Below, piece after piece: positions 23,533 through 32,197 of a stretch of DNA of 32,215 nucleotides. The position numbers were made by a program, and so were the translations under genes. The DNA is from Chlorobiota bacterium (GTDB lineage: Bacteria > Bacteroidota > Bacteroidia > Bacteroidales > Marinilabiliaceae), in the NCBI GenBank assembly GCA_013153405.1, contig JAADEM010000014.1, positions 1 to 32,215 of the forward strand, in the 5' to 3' direction. The notes beneath the pieces were generated by a model. The model was not told where the DNA came from and ran no database searches. It saw only the letters and a list, made by a program, of their open reading frames with translations. Each line of letters starts with the position of its first letter. Position 1 is the first letter of the stretch.

Positions 23533-24156
23533 TTAGCTCATTATCTCTTCGATAGTGATATAGTCGCCTACGCGGCCGGTAAGTTTTTCAACTTCTGTAT
23601 TAACAGGAAGAGTTTTCTTTCCGGGACGCCAGCCGGCCGGACAAACTTCGCCTGTTTTATGAGCATGCTGGTGAGCTTCAATCTGACGAATAAACTCCTT
23701 AACGCTACGACCTACCGGCGGAGCCTGTACTTCCTGTGCCATAACAATACCGTCAGGGTTAATAAGGAAACGTCCGCGAAGAGCAAGGCCTGCACCTTCT
23801 ATAAGAACACCGAATTTTGCAGCTACCTCAGCTGTTGGATCAGCACCCATAGTTAGTTTAAGATCTTTCAGCAAAGGTTCAGTCTCGGCAAACCTCTTAT
23901 GACTGAATTTCGTGTCAGTTGAGATAGCAAGTACCTCACATCCCAAACGACCTTTAATTTCGTCCAAACTTGCATTCATTGCTGCAATCTCTGTAGGACA
24001 AACAAATGTAAAGTCGGCAGGATAGAAACAGATAACTGTCCATTTTCCTTTGTAATCGTCACTGCTTACTTCTACATATTTTCCTGTTTCTGCATTGTAT
24101 GCCTCCATTTTAAATTCAGGCATTGGTTTAAGTACTAATACTCCACTTTGTTCCAT
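23533..24156 (-). CDS. ahpC: Typical 2-Cys peroxiredoxin (AhpC/Prx1 type)
   Basis: This 207-residue enzyme has the peroxidatic C53 in DFTFVCPTE and the resolving C172 in GEVCPAGW, with the catalytic Thr and Arg in the usual places (PADFTF and LRGRFLINPDG). It reduces hydrogen peroxide and organic hydroperoxides in the cytoplasm using AhpF or thioredoxin. No ahpF lies next to it, so the thioredoxin system at 11338-14206 is a plausible electron source. The gene is transcribed alone and ends in a strong terminator. The symbol is used in the broad sense. Confidence 0.94.
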   Translation of the reverse strand: MEQSGVLVLKPMPEFKMEAYNAETGKYVEVSSDDYKGKWTVICFYPADFTFVCPTEIAAMNASLDEIKGRLGCEVLAISTDTKFSHKRFAETEPLLKDLKLTMGADPTAEVAAKFGVLIEGAGLALRGRFLINPDGIVMAQEVQAPPVGRSVKEFIRQIEAHQHAHKTGEVCPAGWRPGKKTLPVNTEVEKLTGRVGDYITIEEIMS

Positions 24157-24356
24157 AATTCTGTTTTTTTAGTGTTTAAATATTTTAAATTAATAATTTT
24201 TGATTTCAGTTAATCTAACAACTGCCATAAAAAAATGTTTATTCAGAGGCAAAAAAAATACATTTCTGACACCATAAAAACGCCATACTCCTGTAGTACA
24301 CGCTATTTCAGAATATAACAACCCCTCCCGCATTCCGCTGTTCCTGTTAAAAGATG
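24157..24356. other. AT-rich intergenic stretch
   Basis: This stretch of about 200 bases lies upstream of the peroxiredoxin gene. It must hold its promoter, but no good TAnnTTTG was found on the minus strand. No RNA gene or repeat was recognised. Confidence 0.4.
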
Positions 24357-24875
24357 TTAATGTGTTTTATACCTGAAAATTTCTGTTTGTTCAACTATTT
24401 CCTCTGGCGTCCTTACTTCTATCAAAAGGTTCTTATTTCGTGTATCAATCTCTTTTCCCGCCAGTTTCTCAGTCCATCCGCCAAATCCAGTTATACACAA
24501 AACCGTTTTACCTTTCTGCCAGGCAAAAGCAAGTTCCGACAAAGTACCTGCCCCTCCCCCGGCACCAATTATAATATCTGCCGTATTTATAATTATTATG
24601 TTTCTGGCAACCCCTACTCCGGTAGGAATTGCTACATCAATATAAGAGTTGGCAAAGGCAGAGGTATCTTCAGGCAATATTCCTATTGTTTGTCCAGCGA
24701 ATGTTGCCGGTGACGACTTTACTCCTTTACACACAGCCTCCATGAAACCGCCTTTCCCGCCGCATACAACGACCTGTTCCAATAACCCGAGTTTTTTGCC
24801 CAACACTTCTCCAAACCGGTAAAGATCTGTACTGCACAAACTTTCACCCGGCCCGATAATACCAATTTTAAACAT
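24357..24875 (-). CDS. TIGR00725/LOG-like nucleotide-binding Rossmann protein
   Basis: This 172-residue protein has the fold of the lysine-decarboxylase-like/LOG group. It has an N-terminal IGIIGPGE, a VVCGGKGGFMEAVCKG segment and the signature GAGGGAGTLSELAFAW, a variant of PGGxGTxxE. Relatives cleave nucleotide 5'-monophosphates (LOG) or bind nucleotides, but TIGR00725 members lack an assigned activity. It is divergent from tsaB and appears to be transcribed alone. Confidence 0.85.
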   Translation of the reverse strand: MFKIGIIGPGESLCSTDLYRFGEVLGKKLGLLEQVVVCGGKGGFMEAVCKGVKSSPATFAGQTIGILPEDTSAFANSYIDVAIPTGVGVARNIIIINTADIIIGAGGGAGTLSELAFAWQKGKTVLCITGFGGWTEKLAGKEIDTRNKNLLIEVRTPEEIVEQTEIFRYKTH

Positions 24876-25052
24876 TCTTTTTTAAGGTTAATTTAATGAA
24901 TTTACCATACAAGAAAAAATAAAAATATCATGGCTCTACTAAAGACAGAATTTATTTAATGTTAAGGTAAAATACCGGAAATAAAAGAATATGACAGAAA
25001 CCTGTTTAATTCTTACAGATAAACCTTTATACCTACTTTAAATATCTTTTAT

Positions 25053-25060
25053 TAGTTTTG
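25053..25060 (+). promoter_or_regulatory. Promoter -7 element of tsaB
   Basis: TAGTTTTG matches TAnnTTTG and lies 19 bases upstream of the tsaB start. Confidence 0.55.
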
Positions 25061-25079
25061 TGCCTGAAACATTACAGGA

Positions 25080-25781
25080 ATGGGATTAATATTGAACATA
25101 GAAACTTCTACAGATGTTTGTTCGGTGGCTTTATCCGACAATGGGATTGTAACGGCAAAAAAGGAACTTTTCCAACCTAACTCCCATTCCACACATCTGA
25201 CCCTTTTAATACAGGAGCTTTTTAAAACATCCGGAACACCGGAAATGAAAGAGCTCAACGCAGTAGCCGTAAGTGCCGGGCCGGGCTCATATACAGGTTT
25301 AAGAATAGGAACGTCGGTAGCCAAAGGAATCTGCTATGCTCTTGGCATTCCGCTGATAGCCATAGATACACTTACGATAATTACCACAGGAGCTTTTAAG
25401 AAACTGACAAATGAAGAAAAAAAGAGCAGTTTGTTTGCTCCTATGATAGACGCCCGCCGGATGGAAGTATACACTGCATTACACAGTGCCGACTTAAAAG
25501 TTATTGAAAAGACCAATGCACTGATTATTGATGAAGAATCCTTTGCCGATAAACTGAAAGATAACAGAATATTTTTCTTTGGTAACGGAGCAGCCAAATG
25601 CAAAGAAATTATTAATCATCAGAATGCTGTTTTTATCGACAACGTAGTTCCTCTTGCTGCAAACATGTCAGAACTTTCCGAACAGGCATTTCAAAACAAC
25701 GACTTTGTTGATGTTGCATACTTTGAGCCCTTTTACCTCAAAAGTTTTGTTGCGACTATTTCCAAAAAGAAGTTTTTCTGA
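25080..25781 (+). CDS. tsaB: tRNA threonylcarbamoyladenosine synthesis protein TsaB
   Basis: This 233-residue protein is of the ASKHA fold. The N-terminal ILNIETSTDVCSVAL strand and the SAGPGSYTGLRIG motif are diagnostic of TsaB. It forms a complex with TsaD and TsaE that adds the threonylcarbamoyl group to A37 of ANN-decoding tRNAs; TsaB itself is a scaffold and lacks the metal site of TsaD. Neither partner is in the window. The ATG at 25080 leaves no spare N-terminal residues. Confidence 0.95.
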   Translation: MGLILNIETSTDVCSVALSDNGIVTAKKELFQPNSHSTHLTLLIQELFKTSGTPEMKELNAVAVSAGPGSYTGLRIGTSVAKGICYALGIPLIAIDTLTIITTGAFKKLTNEEKKSSLFAPMIDARRMEVYTALHSADLKVIEKTNALIIDEESFADKLKDNRIFFFGNGAAKCKEIINHQNAVFIDNVVPLAANMSELSEQAFQNNDFVDVAYFEPFYLKSFVATISKKKFF

Positions 25782-25849
25782 CGTAGATATACATTGTCTC
25801 CTTTAGACATATAAAACGCGGCAATACGGAAACAAAACTTACGTATCGC

Positions 25850-25878
25850 TTTGATTTATCATAAATTCGCTATATTTA
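25850..25878 (+). promoter_or_regulatory. Promoter of the acyl-CoA ligase operon
   Basis: TTTG (25850-25853), a 17-base spacer and TATATTTA (25871-25878) give a Bacteroidota -33/-7 pair. The expected start of transcription near 25885 rules against the GTG at 25880 and favours the ATG at 25904. Confidence 0.65.
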
Positions 25879-25903
25879 TGTGAATAAATTAAACTTGAAT
25901 ATC

Positions 25904-27562
25904 ATGCTGAAAGAGAAGCTTGTAAAATACATTGAAGACAGCCTGAAAAAGAACTGGGCCATTGACGCCCTGGCTGATTATGACGGGAAATCAATAAAAT
26001 ACCGTGAAACAGCAGAAGAGATACTCAAGCTTCATCTGTTTTTTGAAAAAACCGGCATTAAAAAAGGAGATAAAATTGCATTACTCGGAAACAACTCTGT
26101 AAACTGGTCAGTGGTTTTTCTTGCAACAGTAACTTACGGTGCTGTTATTGTTCCTATTTTGCCTGATTTCGGAGCCGACAACATACATCATATAGTTGAT
26201 CATTCCGATTCTGTTTATTTTTTTGTTTCCGATCAGGTCTGGAAAAATATTGATCCGGATAAAATGCCACAATTAAAAACTATTTTCTCTCTCGAGATTT
26301 CCTCAATACTGTTTTCAAGGAGCAAAAAAACCACCGAAATCTACAATAAACTCGGAAACCTGTTCGAAGAAAAGTATCCTTTAGGCATAAATCCTGAACA
26401 TGTTAGCTTCCCGGATATTGACAACAATGACCTGGCACTCATAAGTTACACGTCAGGAACCACCGGATTTTCAAAAGGAGTTATGCTGTCACACAACAGC
26501 CTTACAGCCAATGTAAGATATGCTCAACGAAACATGCCATTAAAAGCCGGCGATTCAATACTTTCATTGCTTACACTGGCACACTCTTTCGGTATGGCAT
26601 TTGATTTTCTGTTTCCGTTTTCTCTGGGATGTCATATTACATTCCTTACCAGAATACCGCCGCTGCCGGTACTTGTTAAGGCATTTGCTCAGGTAAAACC
26701 ACGACTGATTATGCTGGTGCCTCTAATCCCGGAAAAAATTTACAAAAAACAACTACTTCCGGCAATCGAGAAACCGACCACAAAACTTCTGTTAAGCATT
26801 CCCGGGCTAAATACCCTTGTTTACAAAAAAATGAGGGATAAACTCATGAAAGTATTCGGGAATAATTTTCATGAAGTTGTACTCGGAGGAGCAGCATTCA
26901 ACAGAGACGCAGAAATTATATTCCGTAAAATGAAATTCCCGTTTACCGTAGGTTACGGAATGACCGAATGCGGACCTCTCATCAGCTATGCTCCATGGAA
27001 AGAGAGCAAACTGGGTTCATGCGGAAGGGGTGTTGATACTTTAGAAATAAAAATAGATTCCGACGATCCGGAAAATATTGTAGGAGAAATAATGGTCCGT
27101 GGCGAAAACGTGATGGACGGATATTATAAAAACCAGGAAGCAACAGCACAAGCCATTGATGAAGACGGATGGCTCCACACCGGTGATCTCGGAGTAATTG
27201 ATAAAGACGGTTTTATTTTTATACGCGGCAGGAATAAAAACATGATACTTGGTCCCTCCGGTAAAAATATATATCCCGAGGAGATTGAATCGGAAATAAA
27301 CAACTGTATGTACATTCAGGAATCACTTGTAGTTGAAAGAGATGAAAAACTGGTTGCCCTTGTTTATCCCGACCAGGATAAATTTAAAGAATTTGACCAC
27401 AACAAAAATAAACTTCTCACAACACTGAATGATTATCTGAAAAAATTAAACAAAAAACTCCCATCACACGTAAATATAGCACGTTTCGAGATAATGGACG
27501 AGGAGTTTGAAAAAACGCCCAAAAAGAGTCTGAAACGATATCTGTATCAGGAAAAGAAATAA
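25904..27562 (+). CDS. AMP-binding long-chain acyl-CoA synthetase/ligase
   Basis: From the ATG at 25904 the protein has 552 residues; an upstream GTG (25880) would overlap the promoter. The adenylation domain shows the phosphate-binding TSGTTGFSKG (about 183-192), YGMTECGP and HTGDLGVIDKDGF, followed by RGRNKNMILGPSGKNIYPEEIE and a C-terminal catalytic lysine in TPKKSLKRYL. It activates a carboxylate, probably a fatty acid, to the acyl-adenylate and then the CoA (or carrier-protein) thioester. The chain-length preference is unknown. The DUF4010 gene starts four bases after the stop. Confidence 0.9.
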   Translation: MLKEKLVKYIEDSLKKNWAIDALADYDGKSIKYRETAEEILKLHLFFEKTGIKKGDKIALLGNNSVNWSVVFLATVTYGAVIVPILPDFGADNIHHIVDHSDSVYFFVSDQVWKNIDPDKMPQLKTIFSLEISSILFSRSKKTTEIYNKLGNLFEEKYPLGINPEHVSFPDIDNNDLALISYTSGTTGFSKGVMLSHNSLTANVRYAQRNMPLKAGDSILSLLTLAHSFGMAFDFLFPFSLGCHITFLTRIPPLPVLVKAFAQVKPRLIMLVPLIPEKIYKKQLLPAIEKPTTKLLLSIPGLNTLVYKKMRDKLMKVFGNNFHEVVLGGAAFNRDAEIIFRKMKFPFTVGYGMTECGPLISYAPWKESKLGSCGRGVDTLEIKIDSDDPENIVGEIMVRGENVMDGYYKNQEATAQAIDEDGWLHTGDLGVIDKDGFIFIRGRNKNMILGPSGKNIYPEEIESEINNCMYIQESLVVERDEKLVALVYPDQDKFKEFDHNKNKLLTTLNDYLKKLNKKLPSHVNIARFEIMDEEFEKTPKKSLKRYLYQEKK

Positions 27563-27565
27563 AAA

Positions 27566-28828
27566 ATGAATATCACAGAAAACATCCCGGCCGATCTGAT
27601 AAACTTCACTGTTGTTGCTGCTTTTTCACTTCTCATTGGTCTTGAGCAAAGACGCAGGCATCTTGATGAACCAAGAGATTCAAATTTCGGAATGGACAGA
27701 ACATTTACCATGATAGGTATTCTGGGATTTGTCCTGTATCGTATCTCGCCCGGCAATTTAATGGTATTTACGGCAGGAGGCATTGCCATAACAGTTTTTC
27801 TGGCTATATATTATTACAAGAGAATCGAAAATCAGAATAAATACGGGCTTACCTCCATTGTTATCGTTCTTATCACATACAGCCTTGCTCCTCTGATTTA
27901 CCTGGCACCCCTGTGGCTGTCGATACTGGTGGTTAGCGTTATATTTATTCTCACTCAGCTAAAACAGCAGTTTCGTATGCTCAGCGGCAAATTTGACGAC
28001 AACGAATTTATTACACTGGCAAAATTTCTTGTAATAAGCGGCATCATATTACCGTTACTGCCCAATTCGGAAATAAGTGATTTAATCCCTGTTTCACCTT
28101 TTAAATTCTGGCTTGCCGTAGTGGTCGTTTCCGGCATCTCTTACCTGAGCTATATACTTAAAAAGTTTGTTTTCCCGAAAAACGGAATACTGATAACCGG
28201 AGTCCTGGGTGGCATGTACAGCAGCACAGCCACTTCAGTGGTTCTGGCCCGGAAAAGTAAGGATCCCGATGTTGCTGCCAATCAGATAGCCTCTTCTGTG
28301 ATTCTGGCTACAGGAATGATGTTTATCCGGATTTTTGCCATTGTACTTATTTTCAATGCAGATCTGGCAAAACATCTTATTGTTCCGTTCTCGGTACTTA
28401 CTCTTATTACATTCATTACAGCAGGAGTATTGTACCGTTCGGGCAAAAAAGGTAAAGTCACAGAACTGCAGCCGTCTAAAAATAAAAATCCCCTGGAGTT
28501 CAATACTGCTATGCTTTTCGCTTTTCTTTTTGTACTATTCTCCGTTGTAACAAAATATGTTCTTGGTGAATTTGGCACAAAAGGACTTGACCTTTTAGCT
28601 TTAATTGTAGGAGTAACAGACATAGACCCGTTTCTTGTATCTCTGTTTTCCGGAAAGTATCAGGTAACTCTTACCGATATTGCCAATGCTACACTTATTG
28701 CAATAAGCAGTAACAATCTGATGAAACTCGGATACGTGATATTTCTCGGAGATAAATCCGTAAGAATCCCGATTATCACCGGTTTCAGCATTATAATTGC
28801 CGTATGTGTTTTATTCGTCTTTATTTAA
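27566..28828 (+). CDS. MgtC-like/DUF4010 membrane protein
   Basis: This 420-residue integral membrane protein has about eleven or twelve hydrophobic segments. The N-terminal part (about 10-130) has the MgtC/SapB signature LLIGLEQRRR. The rest is the DUF4010 domain, with GVLGGMYSSTATSVVLARKSK near the middle and GVTDIDPFLVSL near 355-370. Function is not established; a transport or ion-homeostasis role is usually supposed. It is separated by only four bases from the acyl-CoA ligase stop, so the two are co-transcribed. Confidence 0.9.
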   Translation: MNITENIPADLINFTVVAAFSLLIGLEQRRRHLDEPRDSNFGMDRTFTMIGILGFVLYRISPGNLMVFTAGGIAITVFLAIYYYKRIENQNKYGLTSIVIVLITYSLAPLIYLAPLWLSILVVSVIFILTQLKQQFRMLSGKFDDNEFITLAKFLVISGIILPLLPNSEISDLIPVSPFKFWLAVVVVSGISYLSYILKKFVFPKNGILITGVLGGMYSSTATSVVLARKSKDPDVAANQIASSVILATGMMFIRIFAIVLIFNADLAKHLIVPFSVLTLITFITAGVLYRSGKKGKVTELQPSKNKNPLEFNTAMLFAFLFVLFSVVTKYVLGEFGTKGLDLLALIVGVTDIDPFLVSLFSGKYQVTLTDIANATLIAISSNNLMKLGYVIFLGDKSVRIPIITGFSIIIAVCVLFVFI

Positions 28829-28850
28829 TTTACACTCTCCGGTAGGCCCC

Positions 28851-30239
28851 TCAGAAAACATCTTTGTAGGAAGGCAGAATAAGAGTGAAAGTACTGCCTT
28901 TATTGATTTCGCTCACAGCGGTAATTTTACCCTTGTTTATTCGGGCAAATTCTTTACAGAGAACGAGACCAAGGCCTGTCCCAATCTCTCCGGAAGTTCC
29001 TTTGGTGGATATTTTGTTTTCAGTGTCGAGTATCTGTTTTAGCACTCTTTCTGGTATTCCGATTCCAGTATCACTGATATCTACTCTACAATTCTCTCCG
29101 TTACATTCGCACTTTATGGTAACATTACCTCCACCCCGGGTATATTTAATTGCATTGGAAAGCATATTCCGGATTATTGTATTAACCATATTTTCGTCAG
29201 CACGTACAATGCAGGTTCCGGTTGTATCCTCAAACTGTATTTTTACTCCTTTGTTCTTTGCCTGAAGCTTTGCCAAATCAATATTGTTTTTAATTACTTT
29301 CTTCAGGTTTAGTTTTACAGGTGTATACTCCATCCGGTTAGAGTGCATCTTAGACCACTCGAGCAGATTCAGAACTAACTTATAGGCCTGTTCTGCCGAT
29401 TCGTGAATTCCATCAACAAGACGAATAATTTCCGGGTTATTTACCTTCTCTTTATTTAAAATCAGGATTTCGGTTAATCCCAGTAATGAATTAAACGGAC
29501 TTCTCAGGTCGTGTGATATTATGGAAAGAAACCTGTCTTTCGACCGGTTCAGCTCCTCTAGTTTCCGGGCTTTTTCTTCAAGCTCGATATTTTGTTGCTT
29601 AATCAGTTTTTCATGTGCAATTACCTCTTCTCTTATTTTGTTCAGCTTAATGTTTTTTTCCTTCAGCTTATTATTTGCATCCTCAAGCAGATTGAAATAT
29701 ACATTGGCAAAGATGTATGTTCCGGTAAGTGAAAAAAACATTCCGATTATGAGATCAACATATCTGCTCAACCGGTTTTCATAATTAACAACAAGCTCCG
29801 GATGAAAATACTCAACAATAATTAAAAGAATGGAAATGGTTATTAATGAAGGAATAAGAATTCTCCTGGTTTTCACTGAAACTGAAACATGCATTCCTAC
29901 AATAAAGAACGGAATATAATATTGAAAAGGACTGTTTGAGCCACCATTGGCAAACCAAACTATCGGAGTAAACAAAAAAACCAGATAACCGAAAGCCAGA
30001 ACCTCAGGCAGAAAATACTTCCCTGTTTTGCGCGAATAAACATAAAGGGTTATGAAAAGTACTATTCCGATTATAATCAGAATATTTACAATCCAGTTTA
30101 ATTGCAAAATAATATTTGCAATCAGAACAATAAAAAACAAAACCGCCCCTGCAAGAAGAGTAGCATTTAATATTCGGTGTTTTATATTGAACTGTTCGGG
30201 GTCCCCTGTTATAAATTTTATATTATTTAAAATTTGCAT
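28851..30239 (-). CDS. Membrane sensor histidine kinase
   Basis: This is a 462-residue kinase. About six membrane segments fill residues 25-181. A coiled coil follows (about 183-232), then HisKA with H243 in FLSIISHDLRSPFNSLLG and a HATPase domain (N-box NMLSNAIKYTRGGG, G1 DISDTGIGIP, G2 GTGLGLVLCKEF). It lacks PAS, HAMP and receiver domains, and no response regulator is adjacent, so it is an orphan with an unknown signal. It ends 22 bases from the convergent DUF4010 gene. A TACATTTG at 30257-30264 is its likely -7 element. Confidence 0.93.
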   Translation of the reverse strand: MQILNNIKFITGDPEQFNIKHRILNATLLAGAVLFFIVLIANIILQLNWIVNILIIIGIVLFITLYVYSRKTGKYFLPEVLAFGYLVFLFTPIVWFANGGSNSPFQYYIPFFIVGMHVSVSVKTRRILIPSLITISILLIIVEYFHPELVVNYENRLSRYVDLIIGMFFSLTGTYIFANVYFNLLEDANNKLKEKNIKLNKIREEVIAHEKLIKQQNIELEEKARKLEELNRSKDRFLSIISHDLRSPFNSLLGLTEILILNKEKVNNPEIIRLVDGIHESAEQAYKLVLNLLEWSKMHSNRMEYTPVKLNLKKVIKNNIDLAKLQAKNKGVKIQFEDTTGTCIVRADENMVNTIIRNMLSNAIKYTRGGGNVTIKCECNGENCRVDISDTGIGIPERVLKQILDTENKISTKGTSGEIGTGLGLVLCKEFARINKGKITAVSEINKGSTFTLILPSYKDVF

Positions 30240-30256
30240 AAATAAACCGAAACAGT

Positions 30257-30264
30257 CAAATGTA
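30257..30264 (-). promoter_or_regulatory. Promoter -7 element of the orphan histidine kinase
   Basis: The minus strand reads TACATTTG, an exact TAnnTTTG, 17 bases upstream of the kinase start codon. Confidence 0.55.
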
Positions 30265-30377
30265 AGATACTCAGATGCTAAATTAACAATTTTATTCTAA
30301 AATGATGAAACAAACAGGTATTGTTTTATTTCATTTGCAGGTAATAAGCTATATTTAAAAACTATTTAATATTACTG

Positions 30378-30866
30378 ATGTTTGATCCGGATAAATTAAA
30401 AGAAGAGGCTGGTAAAAAAAATAAAGAAAACAAACGCTTTCTTGATAAACTCAAAAAGAAAAAGCCTAAAAATCTTGACAACGTGGTTTCTGAGCTTCAC
30501 GATGAAGTGTTTGGATATACCGACTGTTTGAATTGTGCCAATTGCTGTAGATCAATAAGTCCGATAATTATAGACAGAGACATTGATCGGATCTCACGTC
30601 ACCTGAAGATAAGCCCCTCTGTTTTTACAACAAAATACCTAACTCTTGACAGTGACAATGATTATGTTTTCAAAGAAACTCCTTGCCCGTTTCTGATGCA
30701 TGATAACTATTGCATGATTTATGATGTAAGGCCGCGTGCATGTCGTGAATATCCACATACCGACCGTAAAAGATTTTATCAGATAAGCACTCTGACATTA
30801 AAAAATACCTTTGTCTGTCCCGCAGTTTTTGATATAGTTGAGAAACTTAAAGATATTTACAAATGA
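30378..30866 (+). CDS. YkgJ-family cysteine-cluster protein
   Basis: This is a 162-residue protein with a lysine-rich N-terminal helix (about 5-35) and then the CxxCxxCC motif C50-C53-C56-C57 (DCLNCANCCRS). Further cysteines are C103, C112, C122 (RPRACREYP) and C147. The eight cysteines are expected to bind zinc or an iron-sulfur cluster, as in the YkgJ/FliB-like family, whose activity is unresolved. It is followed after 55 bases by porQ, which has its own promoter. Confidence 0.9.
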   Translation: MFDPDKLKEEAGKKNKENKRFLDKLKKKKPKNLDNVVSELHDEVFGYTDCLNCANCCRSISPIIIDRDIDRISRHLKISPSVFTTKYLTLDSDNDYVFKETPCPFLMHDNYCMIYDVRPRACREYPHTDRKRFYQISTLTLKNTFVCPAVFDIVEKLKDIYK

Positions 30867-30873
30867 ATTGACC

Positions 30874-30903
30874 TTGCATTAACAGACTAAAAATCTATTT
30901 TTG
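30874..30903 (+). promoter_or_regulatory. Promoter of porQ
   Basis: TTGC (30874-30877), an 18-base spacer and TATTTTTG (30896-30903) form a good -33/-7 pair. The ATG at 30922 follows after 18 bases, which fixes the start against an upstream TTG at 30901. Confidence 0.65.
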
Positions 30904-30921
30904 TCGTTTGATATTGTAATT

Positions 30922-31962
30922 ATGCGAATAGGACTCATAAATTTCATAACTGTTTTAATCCTGTCATTTCCTGTTTTATTAAGAGCTCAACAGGGTGGGG
31001 ATGCTGTATATGAGTTTCTTAATCTTACAAATTCGGCACGCATTGCAGCCTTGGGAGGAAATCAGGTCGGACTCAGCGACAATGACCTTAACCTGGTTTT
31101 TCATAATCCGGCAGCACTGAATGATACTATTAACGGACAACTGGTTCTCAATTATGTTCCATATCTCTCCGATATTAATTATGGATATGCTGCATATGCA
31201 CAAACTTTTGAACGAATAGGAACATTCTCGTTTGGAATTCATTATATCAATTACGGAACATTTGACCGAGCCGACGAATACGGAAATATAAACGGAAGTT
31301 TTTCGGCCGGTGAATATGCTTTTTTAATAACTTATGCCCGGCAGCTTTCAGACAGGTTTAATGCCGGTATTACTATGAAGCCGATAATATCAAACTTTGA
31401 AAGATATAATTCTTTCGGCTTTGCTTTTGATGTGGGTTTTATGTATTCTTCAGCTTCAGGATTGTTTAATGCCGGTGTTACATTAAAGAATTTCGGAGCA
31501 CAGCTTACAACCTATAACGAAACCACAGAACCTCTACCCACCGACCTTCAGGCAGGTATGAGTATAAAACTTGCTCATGCCCCTTTTCGTTTTTCAATAA
31601 CTGCACAGGACCTTTTAAGCTTTGATCTCACTTACACATTGCCCGATAACGAAGAGAGTGCTGCCATTGATTTTGAAGATGATGAAGAACCGGGGTTTGG
31701 TGATAAGTTTATGCGCCATATGATATTCGGAATGGAGTTTATCCCTTCAAAAAACTTTTATGTTTCTGCCGGATATAATCACCGTAGAAGAAAAGAACTT
31801 ACAATCGATGCCAAATCCTCAACTGTTGGTTTTTCATGGGGTTTTGGATTTCGTGTATACAAATTCAGGTTTTCATATGGTTCTGCCCGCTATCATCTTG
31901 CCGGTTCATCAAACCACTTCTCCATCTCGACAAACCTTTCATCTTTCAGCAAAAAAAGATAG
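30922..31962 (+). CDS. porQ: Type IX secretion system protein PorQ
   Basis: The ATG at 30922 gives 346 residues with a signal peptide (about 1-22, ending LLRAQ). The mature protein begins with the PorV/PorQ-family stretch FLNLTNSARIAALGGNQVGLSDNDL and has beta-barrel strands ending FSISTNLSSF. PorQ is an outer-membrane barrel that, with PorU, PorV and PorZ, forms the attachment complex linking secreted T9SS cargo to A-LPS. Other por genes are not in the window, so the system lies elsewhere. Confidence 0.88.
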   Translation: MRIGLINFITVLILSFPVLLRAQQGGDAVYEFLNLTNSARIAALGGNQVGLSDNDLNLVFHNPAALNDTINGQLVLNYVPYLSDINYGYAAYAQTFERIGTFSFGIHYINYGTFDRADEYGNINGSFSAGEYAFLITYARQLSDRFNAGITMKPIISNFERYNSFGFAFDVGFMYSSASGLFNAGVTLKNFGAQLTTYNETTEPLPTDLQAGMSIKLAHAPFRFSITAQDLLSFDLTYTLPDNEESAAIDFEDDEEPGFGDKFMRHMIFGMEFIPSKNFYVSAGYNHRRRKELTIDAKSSTVGFSWGFGFRVYKFRFSYGSARYHLAGSSNHFSISTNLSSFSKKR

Positions 31963-31990
31963 AACTATTTTCCAGAATTTTTGGATAAAG

Positions 31991-32005
31991 TCGTTAAAAT
32001 AACGA
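31991..32005 (+). terminator. Weak hairpin after porQ
   Basis: TCGTTA and TAACGA form a six-base stem with a three-base loop, followed by a short T-stretch. It lies 28 bases after the stop; termination is uncertain. Confidence 0.3.
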
Positions 32006-32151
32006 AGCTTTTATGTATAAAAACTTTGCTCCTTTAACTCTAAACAAGGCTGTATTTATATTTTTACAATAAAACACACTCTCCTCTTCTTCTTATAACT
32101 TCCTGATTTTTTGCCGGTAAAACAACCTCAACAACAAGAAAAATGAAAATT

Positions 32152-32197
32152 TTTAGTACCTTGTCTTGCATAGTACTAAATTTTATACATATATTTG
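32152..32197 (+). promoter_or_regulatory. Promoter with overlapping inverted-repeat operator
   Basis: The dyad TTTAGTAC-N13-GTACTAAA (32152-32159 and 32173-32180) encloses a TTGC -33 element (32166-32169). A perfect TATATTTG -7 (32190-32197) follows. The gene it serves begins beyond the window. The geometry fits a repressor that blocks polymerase; from memory of similar Bacteroidota leaders, a PadR-type regulator gene is a guess. Confidence 0.6.
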
